DNA of 64,000 nt from Mycobacterium cookii (GCF_010727945.1 NZ_AP022569.1:1054001-1118000); one strand, 5' to 3'. Numbered from the stretch's first letter, positions 37,930 through 48,285 are shown. A program made the numbers and translations. The notes: generated by a model from the letters alone, not told the origin.

Positions 37930-38676
37930 ATGACGCCTCGCCGGGCGGACCCGAAAGCAGCTTCTCCAGCGGGAGATCTGGTGACCCCCGTCGTCGACGA
38001 CCTGCCCCAAGGTCTCGCCGACACCGTCGCCGACCTGATCGGGAGACCGCGCGCACGCGGCTGGATCCACCTCTGCTCGGCGGCCATCGCCACCGTGGGC
38101 GGGCTGGCACTGGTGTCGGTTGCGGGAATCACATCAACACAGAAAGCCGTACTTGCGACCCTCATCTACACCGTCACCATTGTCGCGATGTTCAGCGTCA
38201 GCGCCATCTATCACCGCAAGCACTGGCACAATCCGGTGGCCTTGAAGTGGATGCAGCGGCTGGACCACTCAGCGATCTTCATCTTCATCGCCGGTAGCTA
38301 CACCCCGTTCGCACTGCTGGCGATGCCGCCACGCACCGGCACCGAGATGCTGGCGATCGTCTGGGCGGGGGCAGCAGCCGGCGTGGCACTGAAGGTGTGG
38401 TGGCCGTCCTCCCCGCGATGGGTCGGCGTGCCGCTCTACCTCTTGCTCGGCTATGTGGGGATCTGGTTCGCCAGCACCCTGCTCGATGGCGGAGGTCCGA
38501 TCGTCGTCGGCCTGCTCATCGCCGGCGGGGCCCTCTACAACGTCGGCGCCGTCTTTTTCGCCATTCGTTGGCCGAACCCATGGCCGCGCACCTTCGGCTA
38601 TCACGAGTTTTTTCACGCCTTCACCGCAGCCGCGGCGGTGAGTCACTACGCCGCCGTGTGGTTCGTCGTCGTGTAG
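37930..38676 (+). CDS. Hemolysin III/PAQR-family membrane protein
   Basis: The protein is 248 residues with seven predicted membrane segments. Conserved SAIYHRKHW, LDHSAIFIFIAGSYTPF and YHEFFHAFTAAAAVSHY supply the His/Asp/Ser metal site of the family. Despite its name it is unlikely to be a toxin. The homologue Rv1085c occurs in M. tuberculosis. AGAAGGG before ATG 37930 supports the start over ATG 37909. Confidence 0.83.
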   Translation: MTPRRADPKAASPAGDLVTPVVDDLPQGLADTVADLIGRPRARGWIHLCSAAIATVGGLALVSVAGITSTQKAVLATLIYTVTIVAMFSVSAIYHRKHWHNPVALKWMQRLDHSAIFIFIAGSYTPFALLAMPPRTGTEMLAIVWAGAAAGVALKVWWPSSPRWVGVPLYLLLGYVGIWFASTLLDGGGPIVVGLLIAGGALYNVGAVFFAIRWPNPWPRTFGYHEFFHAFTAAAAVSHYAAVWFVVV

Positions 38677-38681
38677 ATCGT

Positions 38682-39410
38682 TCAGGTCGCGAGTCCCACG
38701 ATCAACAACATGAACATCACCCCGGCGATCGTGCATGCCAACGTCGCAGCACCATGACGTCCGGCCTGAGCCCGGGGCAGGATATCGGCGCTCGCCAGAT
38801 ACATGAGGAAGCCGGCGAAGAACCCTAGATAGCAATCGAGTAGCCGATGCGGAATCGTCACGAGCAACGTGAGAGCCGCACCGGCAACCGGCGCCACGGC
38901 GTCAGCGACCAGCAGCATCAGCGCGCGGCGACGGCTGTTGCCGTAGAGCCAGGTCACGGTGTAGGTGTTGAAGCCGTCGGCAAAATCGTGGCCGATCACC
39001 GCCACTGCTACCACCACGCCGACGGCAGCACCCGCCTGAAACCCGGCGCCGATGGAAAAGCCGTCCATGACGCTGTGCCCGACCAGTCCCGATGCCGCCA
39101 GCAGTCCGACGGCGGGCGCTTCGTTCACCTCGCTCTCGCGTGATGCCTGGCCGCGATGGATGCCCACCGCGTGTTCGATCACGTGCAGCACCAAGAAGCC
39201 GAACACGAAAGCCACCAACGGGGTAGGTATGCCGAACAGGCGCCAGGGATCGTCGTTCAACGCTTCGGGCAGCAAATCGAAGCTCACCGCTCCGAGCATC
39301 AGCCCGGCGGCCAAGCCGAGCACCAGATAGCGATAGGACCTGATGCGCAGGGCGGCGTAACCGCCGAGCAACGTGGTGATGAACGAACCGAAGGCTACAA
39401 GAACAGCCAC
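38682..39410 (-). CDS. ZIP-family divalent metal transporter
   Basis: The protein is 242 residues with about eight membrane helices. Helix IV carries GHSVMDGFSIGAGF and helix V GHDFADGFNTYTV, the paired His/Asp metal-coordinating motifs of ZIP transporters. It probably imports zinc or iron. It is convergent with the hemolysin-III gene. Confidence 0.83.
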   Translation of the reverse strand: MAVLVAFGSFITTLLGGYAALRIRSYRYLVLGLAAGLMLGAVSFDLLPEALNDDPWRLFGIPTPLVAFVFGFLVLHVIEHAVGIHRGQASRESEVNEAPAVGLLAASGLVGHSVMDGFSIGAGFQAGAAVGVVVAVAVIGHDFADGFNTYTVTWLYGNSRRRALMLLVADAVAPVAGAALTLLVTIPHRLLDCYLGFFAGFLMYLASADILPRAQAGRHGAATLACTIAGVMFMLLIVGLAT

Positions 39411-39440
39411 CGGCGTATCAGACTGTCAGACAACGTGAGG

Positions 39441-41831
39441 TCACGTTGACGACCATGTCCAGTCGGAGATCGCCGGGTCGTCCTCGCCGTGCTCACGGGT
39501 GTACCGGCGAGCGGCCAGGCGCGAGTCCACCATCCGTTGGCGCAACATCGCTGCGCGCTCGGCCAACCCGTCAACCCGATCGATGACGTCCATCACCAGA
39601 TGGAAGCGATCCAGATCGTTGAGCATCACCATGTCGAACGGCGTCGTGGTGGTGCCTCGCTCCTTGAATCCCCGCACATGGATGTAGTGGTGCACGTCGC
39701 GGCGATACGTCAGCCGATGAATCAGCCACGGGTAGCCGTGGTAGGCGAAGATGACCGGTTTATCGGTGGTGAACAACGCGTCGAATTCATGATCGGTGAG
39801 CCCGTGCGGATGCTCGGAGTCCGGCAGCAGCCGCATTAGGTCGACCACGTTGACCAGTCGCACCCGAAGCTCGGGCAGTTCTCGTCGCAGAATGTCGGCG
39901 GCAGCCAACGTCTCCAGCGTGGGAATGTCTCCCGCACAGGCCATCACCACGTCGGGTTCGGCGGTCGCAGTGCTGGCCCACTGCCAGATGCCCAGACCGC
40001 GGGTGCAGTGCAGAATCGCGTCGTCCATCGGCAGATACGACAGCGCGGGCTGCTTGCCGGCCACGATGACGTTGACATAATTACGGCTTCGCAGGCAGTG
40101 GTCTGTCACCGACAGCAAACTGTTGGCGTCCGGCGGCAGGTAGACCCGCACGATCTCGGGACGCTTGTTGGCGACCAGATCGATGAATCCCGGGTCCTGA
40201 TGAGATGCGCCGTTGTGGTCCTGGCGCCAAACATGGGAGCTCAGAAGGTAATTCAGCGATGCGATCGGCTGCCGCCAGGACAGTTCGCGGCTGGTGGACA
40301 ACCATTTGGCATGCTGGTTGAACATCGAATCGACGATGTGGACGAACGCTTCGTAGCAGTTGAAGAGGCCGTGCCGACCGGTCAGGAGATATCCCTCGAG
40401 CCAGCCCTGGCAGAGGTGCTCGGAGAGCACTTCCATCACCCGGCCATCGGGTGCGAGGTTCTCGTCGTCGGGCGTGGTCCTCGACAGCCAGACCTTGTCG
40501 GTCGATTCGAAGACCGCCCCGAGCCGGTTCGATGCGGTCTCGTCCGGGCCCATCAATCGGAAGCGGTCGGGATTACGCACGATGACGTCGCGAAGGAAAG
40601 CCCCCAGAACGCGGGTCGCTTCGTGCATTGTGGCGGCCGGTTGATCCACTGGCACCGCGTAGTCGGCGAAGTCGGGCAGGTCCAATTCGCGGAGCAGTTG
40701 CCCACCGTTGGCGTGCGGATTGGCGCTCATCCGCCGCGCCCCGGTCGGTGGTAAGGCTCTGAGTTCAGGACGCAGCGCCCCGTGCTCGTCGAAGAGTTCC
40801 GCCGGGCGGTAGCTGTGCAGCCAGCTTTCCAGCTGCGCGCGATGTTCGGGGTTGTCGCGCGTTTCGGCCAGCGGCACCTGATGCGCTCGCCAGGTACCTT
40901 CCACCGGCTTGCCGTCCACCACTTTGGGACCGGTCCAGCCTTTGGGCGTGCGGAGCACGATCATCGGCCACACGGGACGGTCGGCGACTCCCCCGTTTCG
41001 CGCCGCCTTCTGAATCGCTGAGATCGCGTCGAACGCGTCGTCGAACGCCGCCGCGAGCTGCTGATGAACGATCTTCGGCTCGTCTCCGGAAACCGTGATC
41101 GGGCGGTAGCCGTACCCGCGCAACAGGGCTTCCAACTCGGGTGACGGTATGCGTTCCAGCACAGTCGGATTGGCGATCTTGTATCCGTTCAGGTGCAGAA
41201 TCGGCAATACTGCCCCGTCGATCGCCGGGTTGAGGAACTTGTTGGAATGCCAGCTCGCGGCGAGCGGCCCGGTTTCGGCCTCACCGTCACCGATCACACA
41301 CGCGACGACCAGGTTGGGATTGTCGAATGCCGCACCGAAAGCATGGACCAGGGAGTAGCCGAGCTCGCCGCCCTCGTGGATCGACCCGGGAGTCTGGGCG
41401 GCAACGTGGCTCGGGATGCCCCCGGGAAAAGAGAACTGCCGGAACAGCTTTCGCAAACCCTCAGCGTCCTGCCCGATGCCGGGATACACCTCACTGTAGG
41501 TGCCCTCCAGATATGCGTTGGCCACCAGTCCCGGTCCACCGTGGCCTGGTCCGGTGACGTAGATGACATCGGCGTCCCGGTCGCGGATGACGCGGTTCAG
41601 GTGCGCGTAGATCAGGTTGAGTCCGGGCGTTGTACCCCAGTGCCCCAACAGTCTGGGCTTGACGTGCTCAGCTTCGAGCGGTTCGGCCAGCAGCGGGTTG
41701 TCCAGCAGGTAGATCTGACCGACCGACAGGTAATTGGCCGCGCGCCAGTAGCTGTCGATCAGACGCAGCTGGTCTTCACTCATCGTGACCGGGTCGAGCG
41801 CTGTATGTCCAACGGATTGCGGTCGATTCAC
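39441..41831 (-). CDS. xfp: Phosphoketolase (xylulose-5-phosphate/fructose-6-phosphate)
   Basis: The protein is 796 residues from GTG 41831. It shows the XFP domain order: [14 protein letters not shown] N-terminus (here [15 protein letters not shown]), TGPGHGGPG, the thiamine-diphosphate motif [19 protein letters not shown] and the C-terminal domain. It cleaves sugar phosphates to acetyl phosphate and glyceraldehyde-3-P or erythrose-4-P. Its GTG overlaps the stress-protein stop (GTGA), so it is produced with that protein. GTG 41861 is a less likely start. Phosphoketolase is absent from M. tuberculosis as far as I recall. Confidence 0.93.
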   Translation of the reverse strand: MNRPQSVGHTALDPVTMSEDQLRLIDSYWRAANYLSVGQIYLLDNPLLAEPLEAEHVKPRLLGHWGTTPGLNLIYAHLNRVIRDRDADVIYVTGPGHGGPGLVANAYLEGTYSEVYPGIGQDAEGLRKLFRQFSFPGGIPSHVAAQTPGSIHEGGELGYSLVHAFGAAFDNPNLVVACVIGDGEAETGPLAASWHSNKFLNPAIDGAVLPILHLNGYKIANPTVLERIPSPELEALLRGYGYRPITVSGDEPKIVHQQLAAAFDDAFDAISAIQKAARNGGVADRPVWPMIVLRTPKGWTGPKVVDGKPVEGTWRAHQVPLAETRDNPEHRAQLESWLHSYRPAELFDEHGALRPELRALPPTGARRMSANPHANGGQLLRELDLPDFADYAVPVDQPAATMHEATRVLGAFLRDVIVRNPDRFRLMGPDETASNRLGAVFESTDKVWLSRTTPDDENLAPDGRVMEVLSEHLCQGWLEGYLLTGRHGLFNCYEAFVHIVDSMFNQHAKWLSTSRELSWRQPIASLNYLLSSHVWRQDHNGASHQDPGFIDLVANKRPEIVRVYLPPDANSLLSVTDHCLRSRNYVNVIVAGKQPALSYLPMDDAILHCTRGLGIWQWASTATAEPDVVMACAGDIPTLETLAAADILRRELPELRVRLVNVVDLMRLLPDSEHPHGLTDHEFDALFTTDKPVIFAYHGYPWLIHRLTYRRDVHHYIHVRGFKERGTTTTPFDMVMLNDLDRFHLVMDVIDRVDGLAERAAMLRQRMVDSRLAARRYTREHGEDDPAISDWTWSST

Positions 41832-42691
41832 AGAACACTTCTTTCCGGTGCTGGCGGACACCCCCGTTCATTATCGTCGGTTTGTTCGGCGCCGTGGGCA
41901 ACGAGAACTGAACAATCGGCGTGGGCGCGGATCGGCACCTTGTGCGGGCCCACCAACTGCAGCACCCGGTCGGCGCCTCCGTGGCCGATCACGACCAGCT
42001 GAATCGCCCCGATGAAGGTCTGGAGATACCGCTGCGCGCTCAGCCGGGTCGTCGCGACTTCGACCTTGACGTCCGGATATCGATGCAGCCAGTGGTTCAA
42101 TCGGCGATAGACGCGTTCGTTGTCGATGTCGAAATGCGGCCAGGACCAGACGCCCAGCGCGAGGACGGGTGCACGCCGCACCCGGGCTTCTTCCATACCC
42201 CACCGCATCGCATTCTCATCACCCGGATCACCGTCGAGGATTACGACAATGAAGCCGGCCTCCGGCAGCGGCCGGCCGTGACTGCGCCGGATGATCGCCA
42301 CCGGGCAGCGTGCTCGCTCAGCGAGCGTCGCGGCGGTCGATCCCAGGACCGCAGCAGCAACCCGGCCGATGCCCGCGGACCCGACGCAGACGAGGGTCGC
42401 GCTTTCCGACTCCCCGATCAGTGCCGCCCCGACGTCGCCGTGTAGCACCTCGGTGTCGACCTCGACGGGAAGCCCGGTTGCTTTTACCGCCGAACAGGCG
42501 GCGTGCAAAGCGCTTTCCGAATATTGGCGCTCGGGTCCGTCGAGGTCGGCCGATTCGTGGATGACGTGTACGAGCCGGAGCGCAACGGCGTGGTGGACGG
42601 CTTCCTTGGCTGCCCATTCGGCCGCACCGATCGCTGCGTCCGAGCCGTCCACGGCGACGACGACGGGTCTTGGTGGCAATGCGTTGTTCAT
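41828..42691 (-). CDS. Universal stress protein (tandem UspA domains)
   Basis: The protein is 287 residues. The first UspA domain begins [23 protein letters not shown] and has the ATP-type loop [20 protein letters not shown]. The second is more divergent ([17 protein letters not shown]) and ends [11 protein letters not shown]. It is the first gene of a two-gene unit with the phosphoketolase. A DosR-like box lies about 84 bases upstream. Confidence 0.85.
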   Translation of the reverse strand: MNNALPPRPVVVAVDGSDAAIGAAEWAAKEAVHHAVALRLVHVIHESADLDGPERQYSESALHAACSAVKATGLPVEVDTEVLHGDVGAALIGESESATLVCVGSAGIGRVAAAVLGSTAATLAERARCPVAIIRRSHGRPLPEAGFIVVILDGDPGDENAMRWGMEEARVRRAPVLALGVWSWPHFDIDNERVYRRLNHWLHRYPDVKVEVATTRLSAQRYLQTFIGAIQLVVIGHGGADRVLQLVGPHKVPIRAHADCSVLVAHGAEQTDDNERGCPPAPERSVL

Positions 42692-42774
42692 AGGCGCTCC
42701 TGAGCGGGCGTAGGACACCGATGACGGTATCGACGCGATCCGCTGAAGGCAGGAGGCGTAGTGCCCCTTGTGGC

Positions 42775-42788
42775 TGGACATTGGACCC
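42775..42788 (-). promoter_or_regulatory. DosR-like box upstream of the USP/phosphoketolase unit
   Basis: On the minus strand GGGTCCAATGTCCA agrees at about 10 of 14 positions with the DosR core GGGACTWWAGTCCC. It points to the stress-protein/phosphoketolase genes. The match is imperfect and was judged by eye. Confidence 0.35.
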
Positions 42789-42813
42789 TAGAGGCAATAT
42801 GGCCACTTCGCCA

Positions 42814-42827
42814 GGGACCTACGCCTC
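42814..42827 (+). promoter_or_regulatory. DosR-like box upstream of a USP gene
   Basis: GGGACCTACGCCTC keeps the GGGAC half and the spacing of a DosR box, but the second half is degenerate. It lies 72 bases before the stress-protein ATG at 42899. Confidence 0.35.
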
Positions 42828-42898
42828 TGCGCTGTCACGGGTCTGGCTCGTAGCGTCGACGGCGAATCAGCCTGGGTGGTAGTCGAAAGGACAGCCAA

Positions 42899-43774
42899 AT
42901 GACCGGCTCGGAACAGCATCTCGGCGTCGTTGTCGGCGTCGACGGGTCAGGCAACTCCGATGTGGCGGTCCGGTGGGCTGCGCATGAGGCGGCGATGCGC
43001 AAGGAGCGCCTCACGCTCGTACAAGCGATCGCCCTGCCGATCCCCGGATGGCCCCCGTCGAATCTCCGCGAACTCTGCGAAGCCGACGCGGAGGCCATTC
43101 TCGACGACGCGGTGACGAACATCAACGACTTCGTGAAGGACGGCGCCCCAAGTGATCTGAACCGCAAGCTGTTGTTCTCTCAGCCTGCTTCGGCAATGGT
43201 TGACATGTCGAAAAACGCGGACATGGTGGTCGTCGGGGCTCGCGGGTTGGGCGCCCTGCGCCGGGTGTTGTTGGGATCGGTCAGCACCGCCCTCATCCAT
43301 CACGCCCACTGCCCGGTCGCGGTGATCCACCAAGACGCTTCGCTCTACGCGGAGGCCACCACGGCACCGGTGCTCCTGGGCACCGATGCATCAGCGGCGT
43401 CCGAACTCGCAACCGAAATCGCCTTCGACGAAGCAGCGATGCGCGGCGTGGATTTGCTTGTGCTGCACGCCGCCAGCGACACCGACATGTCTCACATTCT
43501 GAGCACCACATACTCGACCGGGCTGTCCGCTGTCGGCGAGATGCTGACCGAACGCCTGGCCGCCTACCAGGAACGCTATCCGGGGGTGAGCGTTCAGCAG
43601 ACCGTGGTGGACGACCGGCCGGCCACTCACCTGGTCAACCTCGCCGCGAGTGCGCAGCTTGTGGTCGTCGGCAGCCACGGCCGGGGCGGGTTCGCCGGCA
43701 TGGCACTCGGATCGGTCGGCACCGCGGTCGCGCATGCATCCCGCACCCCGGTGATAGTTGCTCGCAGTCAGTAG
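42899..43774 (+). CDS. Universal stress protein (tandem UspA domains)
   Basis: The protein is 291 residues with two UspA domains. The nucleotide-binding loops are VVVGARGLGALRRVLLGSVS and VVVGSHGRGGFAGMALGSVG. In M. tuberculosis many such proteins are DosR-dependent, respond to hypoxia and NO, and bind ATP. It diverges from the 41828 stress-protein gene across a 207-base region with two DosR-like boxes. Confidence 0.9.
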   Translation: MTGSEQHLGVVVGVDGSGNSDVAVRWAAHEAAMRKERLTLVQAIALPIPGWPPSNLRELCEADAEAILDDAVTNINDFVKDGAPSDLNRKLLFSQPASAMVDMSKNADMVVVGARGLGALRRVLLGSVSTALIHHAHCPVAVIHQDASLYAEATTAPVLLGTDASAASELATEIAFDEAAMRGVDLLVLHAASDTDMSHILSTTYSTGLSAVGEMLTERLAAYQERYPGVSVQQTVVDDRPATHLVNLAASAQLVVVGSHGRGGFAGMALGSVGTAVAHASRTPVIVARSQ

Positions 43775-43799
43775 GATCCGGCGACTGAGCATTCGGGCC

Positions 43800-44687
43800 T
43801 CAAGGCCGCGCCACGATCACGGGCCTGTGCACCGACTGAACGACGGCGTGGCTGACGGACCCCAACATCATGCGGGAGACCATGTTTCGTCCGTGGCTGC
43901 CGACTACGACGAGCTGTGCCGCGCCGGACGTATCGACAAGCGCATGCGCAGGACGATCACACAGCAGACGTTTGGTCACCGTGACGTCGGGGTAGCGTTC
44001 CTGCCAGCCCGCCAACGCCTCGCTGAGGAGGCGTTCTTCTTCGGCCTTGACCGCTGGCCAGTCGATGCCGGGCAGTTCGACCAGCTCTCGATCGCTCCAC
44101 GCGTGCAGGGCTACCAGGCCGACATGCCGACGCGAGGCTTCGTCGAACCCGATCTTCAGAGCAAGTTCCGAGGACGGGGAGTGGTCTATCCCCACGAGAA
44201 CCGGTGCCTGCGCACGATCCTGCGTCCGGGGCTCTTCGTCGCGGACGACCGCGACCGGGCAGTGGGCCTGCCGCAACAGTTCGGAGCTGACCGAGCCGAG
44301 CAGACCGCGGGTCAAAGCTCCGCGCCCATCGGTGCCGACGACCACGAGGTCGGCTTTGTGGGACAGTTCGACAAGTGTGGGAACGGTGGCCGAAAAGAGC
44401 AGTTCGGTGTTGATCGCAATCGGATTTTCGGCCCCGGTTGCGGCGTCGTGGGCGATTTTCGAGGCGTTCGCGAGCATGCCGCGTCCCTCGGATTCCTGCC
44501 ACTTGGCGAATTCGTCGAGCAGTGGGGCCTGTGCCCACGTTGAAGCACCCGGGTTGGCCACGTGCACCAAGCTGAGCGGGATGTTACGCATCATCGCTTC
44601 ACGGGCACCCCACCAGACCGCGGCGTCTGATGCGGGCGATCCGTCGACACCCACCATGACGCCGTATTCCGTTTTCTGTGAGGACAT
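43800..44687 (-). CDS. Universal stress protein (tandem UspA domains)
   Basis: The protein is 295 residues. Domains begin VMVGVDGSPASDAAVWW and VLVGIDHSPSSELALK, with loops VVVGTDGRGALTRGLLGSVS and VVVGSHGRNMVSRMMLGSVS. It is the third stress protein in 3 kb and is convergent with the second. AGGGAGAG precedes ATG 44687. A DosR-like box lies 55-68 bases upstream. Confidence 0.9.
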   Translation of the reverse strand: MSSQKTEYGVMVGVDGSPASDAAVWWGAREAMMRNIPLSLVHVANPGASTWAQAPLLDEFAKWQESEGRGMLANASKIAHDAATGAENPIAINTELLFSATVPTLVELSHKADLVVVGTDGRGALTRGLLGSVSSELLRQAHCPVAVVRDEEPRTQDRAQAPVLVGIDHSPSSELALKIGFDEASRRHVGLVALHAWSDRELVELPGIDWPAVKAEEERLLSEALAGWQERYPDVTVTKRLLCDRPAHALVDTSGAAQLVVVGSHGRNMVSRMMLGSVSHAVVQSVHRPVIVARP

Positions 44688-44741
44688 TTCGACTCTCCCT
44701 TCGCTGACGCACACGCTAGGCGGCGTCAGGTCATCAGTCGT

Positions 44742-44755
44742 GAGGCTTTGGTCCC
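44742..44755 (-). promoter_or_regulatory. DosR-like box upstream of the third USP gene
   Basis: On the minus strand GGGACCAAAGCCTC agrees at about 11 of 14 positions with GGGACTWWAGTCCC. It is the best of the three DosR-like sites here and lies at a suitable distance from the gene. Confidence 0.45.
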
Positions 44756-44874
44756 TGATGTGCAGGGTCCTAGGACATTCCGCGGTCGAGCAGCCCGGAT
44801 GGATTTCGGGCTCGCCCGGCAGGGATACTCAAGGTGACGGCCGACTTTGACGAAAGAAGCAGGGTTACTCGAGC

Positions 44875-45273
44875 ATGGCGAAGGCGAATGCCCCGAAGGA
44901 CGGCGCTAGCGCCGAATCTCCCGCGCAACTGATCGACGCCAGGATCAAGGAGCTGGGCGATTGGAGAGGTGAGACTCTTGCCCACATCCGGAAGCTGATC
45001 AAAGCGGCCGTTCCCGATGTCGTCGAAGAGTGGAAGTGGCGAGGCGTCCCGGTCTGGTATCACGCCGGCATGATCTGCACCGGCGAGACATACAAGAACG
45101 CGGTGAAGGTGACCTTCGCCAAAGGCGCGGCGCTGGACGACCCGTCAGCGCTCTTCAATGCCAGCCTCGATGGCAACACCCGGCGCGCCATCGACTTTCA
45201 CGAGGGCGACAAGCTCGACGACAAAGCGTTCACCGCGCTCATCCGTGCTGCCGCCGCGCTGAACGCGTCGTGA
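44875..45273 (+). CDS. DUF1801-family protein
   Basis: The protein is 132 residues. LIKAAVPDVVEEWKWRGVPVW and NAVKVTFAKGAAL are typical of DUF1801 (YdhG-like, frataxin-like fold) proteins. The function of the family is not settled. It is followed after 15 bases by the sulfotransferase-like fusion gene, so the two may be co-transcribed. Confidence 0.75.
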   Translation: MAKANAPKDGASAESPAQLIDARIKELGDWRGETLAHIRKLIKAAVPDVVEEWKWRGVPVWYHAGMICTGETYKNAVKVTFAKGAALDDPSALFNASLDGNTRRAIDFHEGDKLDDKAFTALIRAAAALNAS

Positions 45274-45288
45274 GCCGAGGGAGGCGCC

Positions 45289-47121
45289 ATGGCCGGTGAC
45301 GAACCGATGATCGTGGTGTTGGGCCCGCTCGGCGGCGGCACCTCTGCGGTGGCCAGCGTGCTGCGACAGCTGGGCGTGTTCATGGGGCGCGGCTTCGACG
45401 CGAGTTACCGCGAATTGCATGAGATTTGGGAAGACGCGGATATCAGCCAATTGATCCGCAGGGCCATCAGTCTGCCCACCGCGCAGCTGCAAATGGAGCC
45501 ATCCCTGTTTCAGGAAAAGCTTCGAAGCTGGGCCGACGATCACCGCCGCGCTGCCCGGGCCGCGGGATCACGGCCGGGTGTGAAGCACCCCCTGCTGTGC
45601 GTCGCAGTCGATCTCCTGCCTGGCGCGTGGGGCCCGATCGTGCCGGTCGTGGTGGATCGCCCCTTCGCCAAAGTTGCGGCGACGCTGAGCCGACTCGAAT
45701 GGTTTCAGGATCAACAGGAGCGGGAGGCCACGACGAGACGTCTGATCGCGGCCCGAGACCTTTCGTTGGCCAATTCGCCAAAAGTCACAGTCGATTTCGA
45801 AGAGCTCCGCGCATCGCCCCTGACGGTGGTCCGCCGACTCGTCGACGAACTGGGCCTCGACGTGACAGAAGCCCAGGTGCAGGCGGCCGTGGACAGTGTT
45901 GTGAAGCCACCCGACGTACCCAAAGACGTCGACCCCTTTCAGCGGTTCATCGATGAGCTGCTACCCGCAGTGGAGCGCGATCCCGAGGATCTGCGGTCGG
46001 TATCCATGCTGGCTCAGGTTTATTTCGACTCGCGCGATTTCGTCAACGCGCGCAAGTGGTTTGCACGCATGATCGAGCTCAGTGCGGGCGCGGGCGAGGA
46101 AACCTTTTTGGCGATGTTCCGGGTCGCGCAGTCGATGGAGGAGCTCGGCGTTCCGTGGCACGAGGTTCAGGACGCGTATCTGCTGGCGTGGGAGTTCCGA
46201 CCCACCCGGGCAGAACCCCTGTACTGCATCGCCCGCCACCACTTCAACGAGAAGCACTACCGGCTGAGCTACCTGTTCGCCGCGCACGCCGCCGAAATTC
46301 CGCGTCCCGATGACGACATGGTGTTGCCGTACCCCGACATCTATGTGTGGCGCGCAGCGGATGCGCAGGCGAAGTCCGCGTTCTGTAACGACGAACACCT
46401 CGACGCGTTCATGCTGTGGCGGGCGCTGCTGGCGCGGCCAGACATCCCCGACGGCGAGCGACAACGAATCGCCGAAAGCCGTGACCAAGCGGTTCCGGCC
46501 ATGCTGGAGGCCGTATCGCAATACCCAGATGCTCTGGTGCGCAACCTCATCGGCGCGCAAACCGACGCGGACGTAACCGTCAGCCTGATCGTGGGACCGG
46601 ACCTGGTTGACGCCCAGCAGACACTGAACTCGTTTCTCAATTGCTGCGCCGATGTGGAGTACGTCGGGCGCTTCCTCGCGATCGACGTCGGGCTGTCCGC
46701 CACCGACCGCGAGATGCTACAGGCGCTCTACGAATTTCTGGAATTCCTAGAGCCTGGCTCCGGGGACGCGCCGGGCACTCAGCTCGAGCAGATCCGCGGA
46801 CACATTCAGGGGCGGCTGTGGCTGCATCTGGGTCAGAGCTGGCGATTTTTCGCTCCCGAGAACTTGATCGGCCGCCTCGCGGGTGTACTCGACGCCGAAC
46901 CGAGCGTGTTCCAGGTGGCCGTCAACTTGGCCGACGCGGCGACGCTGACCGGCGTCAGCGCGCCGGAAGACATGGCGCGCCGGGCATTTGGAGCCGGCCG
47001 GTACGTCATGACCAATTCGGTGGCCCGCGGCCCGGCAATGTTCGACACTGCCCGCTTTGATCAAGCCGCGGGGCTAGGGACGGCCAGCCTCGACGAAGTG
47101 CTGTGTATCGCCGCGCCCTGA
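45289..47121 (+). CDS. Multidomain protein: sulfotransferase-like, TPR, glycosyltransferase-like
   Basis: The protein is 610 residues. Residues 1-200 look like a sulfotransferase-type P-loop domain (VVLGPLGGGTSAVASVL), with a possible PAPS-binding region in VVVDRPFAKVAATLSRL. Residues 220-410 are helical with TPR-like repeats (LAQVYFDSRDFVNARKWFARM). Residues 420-610 resemble a GT-A glycosyltransferase-like domain (SLNSFLNCCADVEYV-type segment and the later FFAPENLIGRL), probably degenerate because no DxD is clear. I do not know of a characterised member. The call is of domains, not function. Confidence 0.6.
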   Translation: MAGDEPMIVVLGPLGGGTSAVASVLRQLGVFMGRGFDASYRELHEIWEDADISQLIRRAISLPTAQLQMEPSLFQEKLRSWADDHRRAARAAGSRPGVKHPLLCVAVDLLPGAWGPIVPVVVDRPFAKVAATLSRLEWFQDQQEREATTRRLIAARDLSLANSPKVTVDFEELRASPLTVVRRLVDELGLDVTEAQVQAAVDSVVKPPDVPKDVDPFQRFIDELLPAVERDPEDLRSVSMLAQVYFDSRDFVNARKWFARMIELSAGAGEETFLAMFRVAQSMEELGVPWHEVQDAYLLAWEFRPTRAEPLYCIARHHFNEKHYRLSYLFAAHAAEIPRPDDDMVLPYPDIYVWRAADAQAKSAFCNDEHLDAFMLWRALLARPDIPDGERQRIAESRDQAVPAMLEAVSQYPDALVRNLIGAQTDADVTVSLIVGPDLVDAQQTLNSFLNCCADVEYVGRFLAIDVGLSATDREMLQALYEFLEFLEPGSGDAPGTQLEQIRGHIQGRLWLHLGQSWRFFAPENLIGRLAGVLDAEPSVFQVAVNLADAATLTGVSAPEDMARRAFGAGRYVMTNSVARGPAMFDTARFDQAAGLGTASLDEVLCIAAP

Positions 47122-47122
47122 G

Positions 47123-48238
47123 TCAGCTTGCTTCGCTGAGTTCGTCCTCGCCGTCGGGGTGCTGAACGTAAGCAGCCGCACGCACCGCCTCGTCGGGTTC
47201 CAGTGCCGCGCCCAACGCGCCCCCGATCATCGCCAACGAGCAAGTGAGCCATGCTAATTCGAAGTAGTCGCGGACCGATGCCGGGTGGCCGACCTGGTCC
47301 TTCCAGACTTGGGGAACCACGAACCAGTACGCGGCTATCAGCGCCAACACATAGAGCGCAACGTACAGCACGGTGACGCCGATCATCACAGTCACCACCG
47401 TCGCGATATTGAACAGTACGACTTGCTTGCGCACGGCACGGCTGACGATCGGCTCCCAGAGTTCACCTCCGATGACAAGCGTCGCGGCGGTCGCGCCGAT
47501 GGACACCAGCGACGTGCCAGCGAGCCGGTCCCACCCGTAGGCGTCGGAGAGCCGCCAAATGTCGGCGGTCACCAACCCGATCACCCCGGCGGCGACCGCA
47601 CCGGTCAGCGCACGCGACAATCGCAACGACAACCGCCACGGTTGATTGGCCGCGACCATGCCGAAGATCAAGGTCAAGTTGCCGGTTAGCACTCGAGCGG
47701 TGTAGAAGAACGCTTCATCGGCCGGGTCGCTGCCAAGCTCGCGCACCCGCTGCACGGTCACCCGGCGTGACGGCCGGCCGGTGCGCTGAGCATCGGCGCC
47801 GCGTTCCTCTGGCGATCCGATGAGCCGCACCAGCAGACGTCCGATCACTTCTTTGATCCGGTTACGCGCGCCCACCGCACCCAACGCAGGCACCGACACG
47901 ATCGCCACGTTGCGCACCGGATTCGCATGGGCCACAACGGGACGTTGGTCGACATGCAGCGGAAGGTCGGTCAGGCAGACCACGACATCCCATTCCTTCT
48001 TCAGCAGCAGCTGCCGCGCCGCGTTCACGATCTCATCGTCGGTGCTCGGCGGTTGCACCAGGCGGCCCTCGACGACCTCGATACACCACCGGGCTCCGGG
48101 CAACCGTTGATTGAGTTCGGCTTCGAGCCCGTTCTCCGCCAGCTCGCGAGCAAGCGAAACAGCCGCACCCGGATCCCCGACCAAGCCCAGGACGATATGC
48201 GGTTCGGGATCGCGGTCGACTGCATCGGTGCCGGGCAC
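47123..48238 (-). CDS. Conserved membrane protein (Rv2037c-like)
   Basis: The protein is 371 residues from GTG 48238, with GGAG about 10 bases upstream. The soluble N-terminal half (HIVLGLVGDPGAAVSLARELAEN, DVVVCLTDLPLHVDQRPVVA) is followed by about five membrane helices. The position next to the sugar ABC transporter matches M. tuberculosis Rv2037c. Its function is unknown. Confidence 0.7.
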   Translation of the reverse strand: MPGTDAVDRDPEPHIVLGLVGDPGAAVSLARELAENGLEAELNQRLPGARWCIEVVEGRLVQPPSTDDEIVNAARQLLLKKEWDVVVCLTDLPLHVDQRPVVAHANPVRNVAIVSVPALGAVGARNRIKEVIGRLLVRLIGSPEERGADAQRTGRPSRRVTVQRVRELGSDPADEAFFYTARVLTGNLTLIFGMVAANQPWRLSLRLSRALTGAVAAGVIGLVTADIWRLSDAYGWDRLAGTSLVSIGATAATLVIGGELWEPIVSRAVRKQVVLFNIATVVTVMIGVTVLYVALYVLALIAAYWFVVPQVWKDQVGHPASVRDYFELAWLTCSLAMIGGALGAALEPDEAVRAAAYVQHPDGEDELSEAS

Positions 48239-48285
48239 CGCGTAATTCTCCGGACCTTTGGTGAACCGTTGTCGAACGGCACGTT

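Noticed and set aside
37930..38676. Haemolysin virulence factor
   Set aside because: The hemolysin-III name is historical; the sequence is a PAQR-like membrane protein widespread in harmless bacteria.
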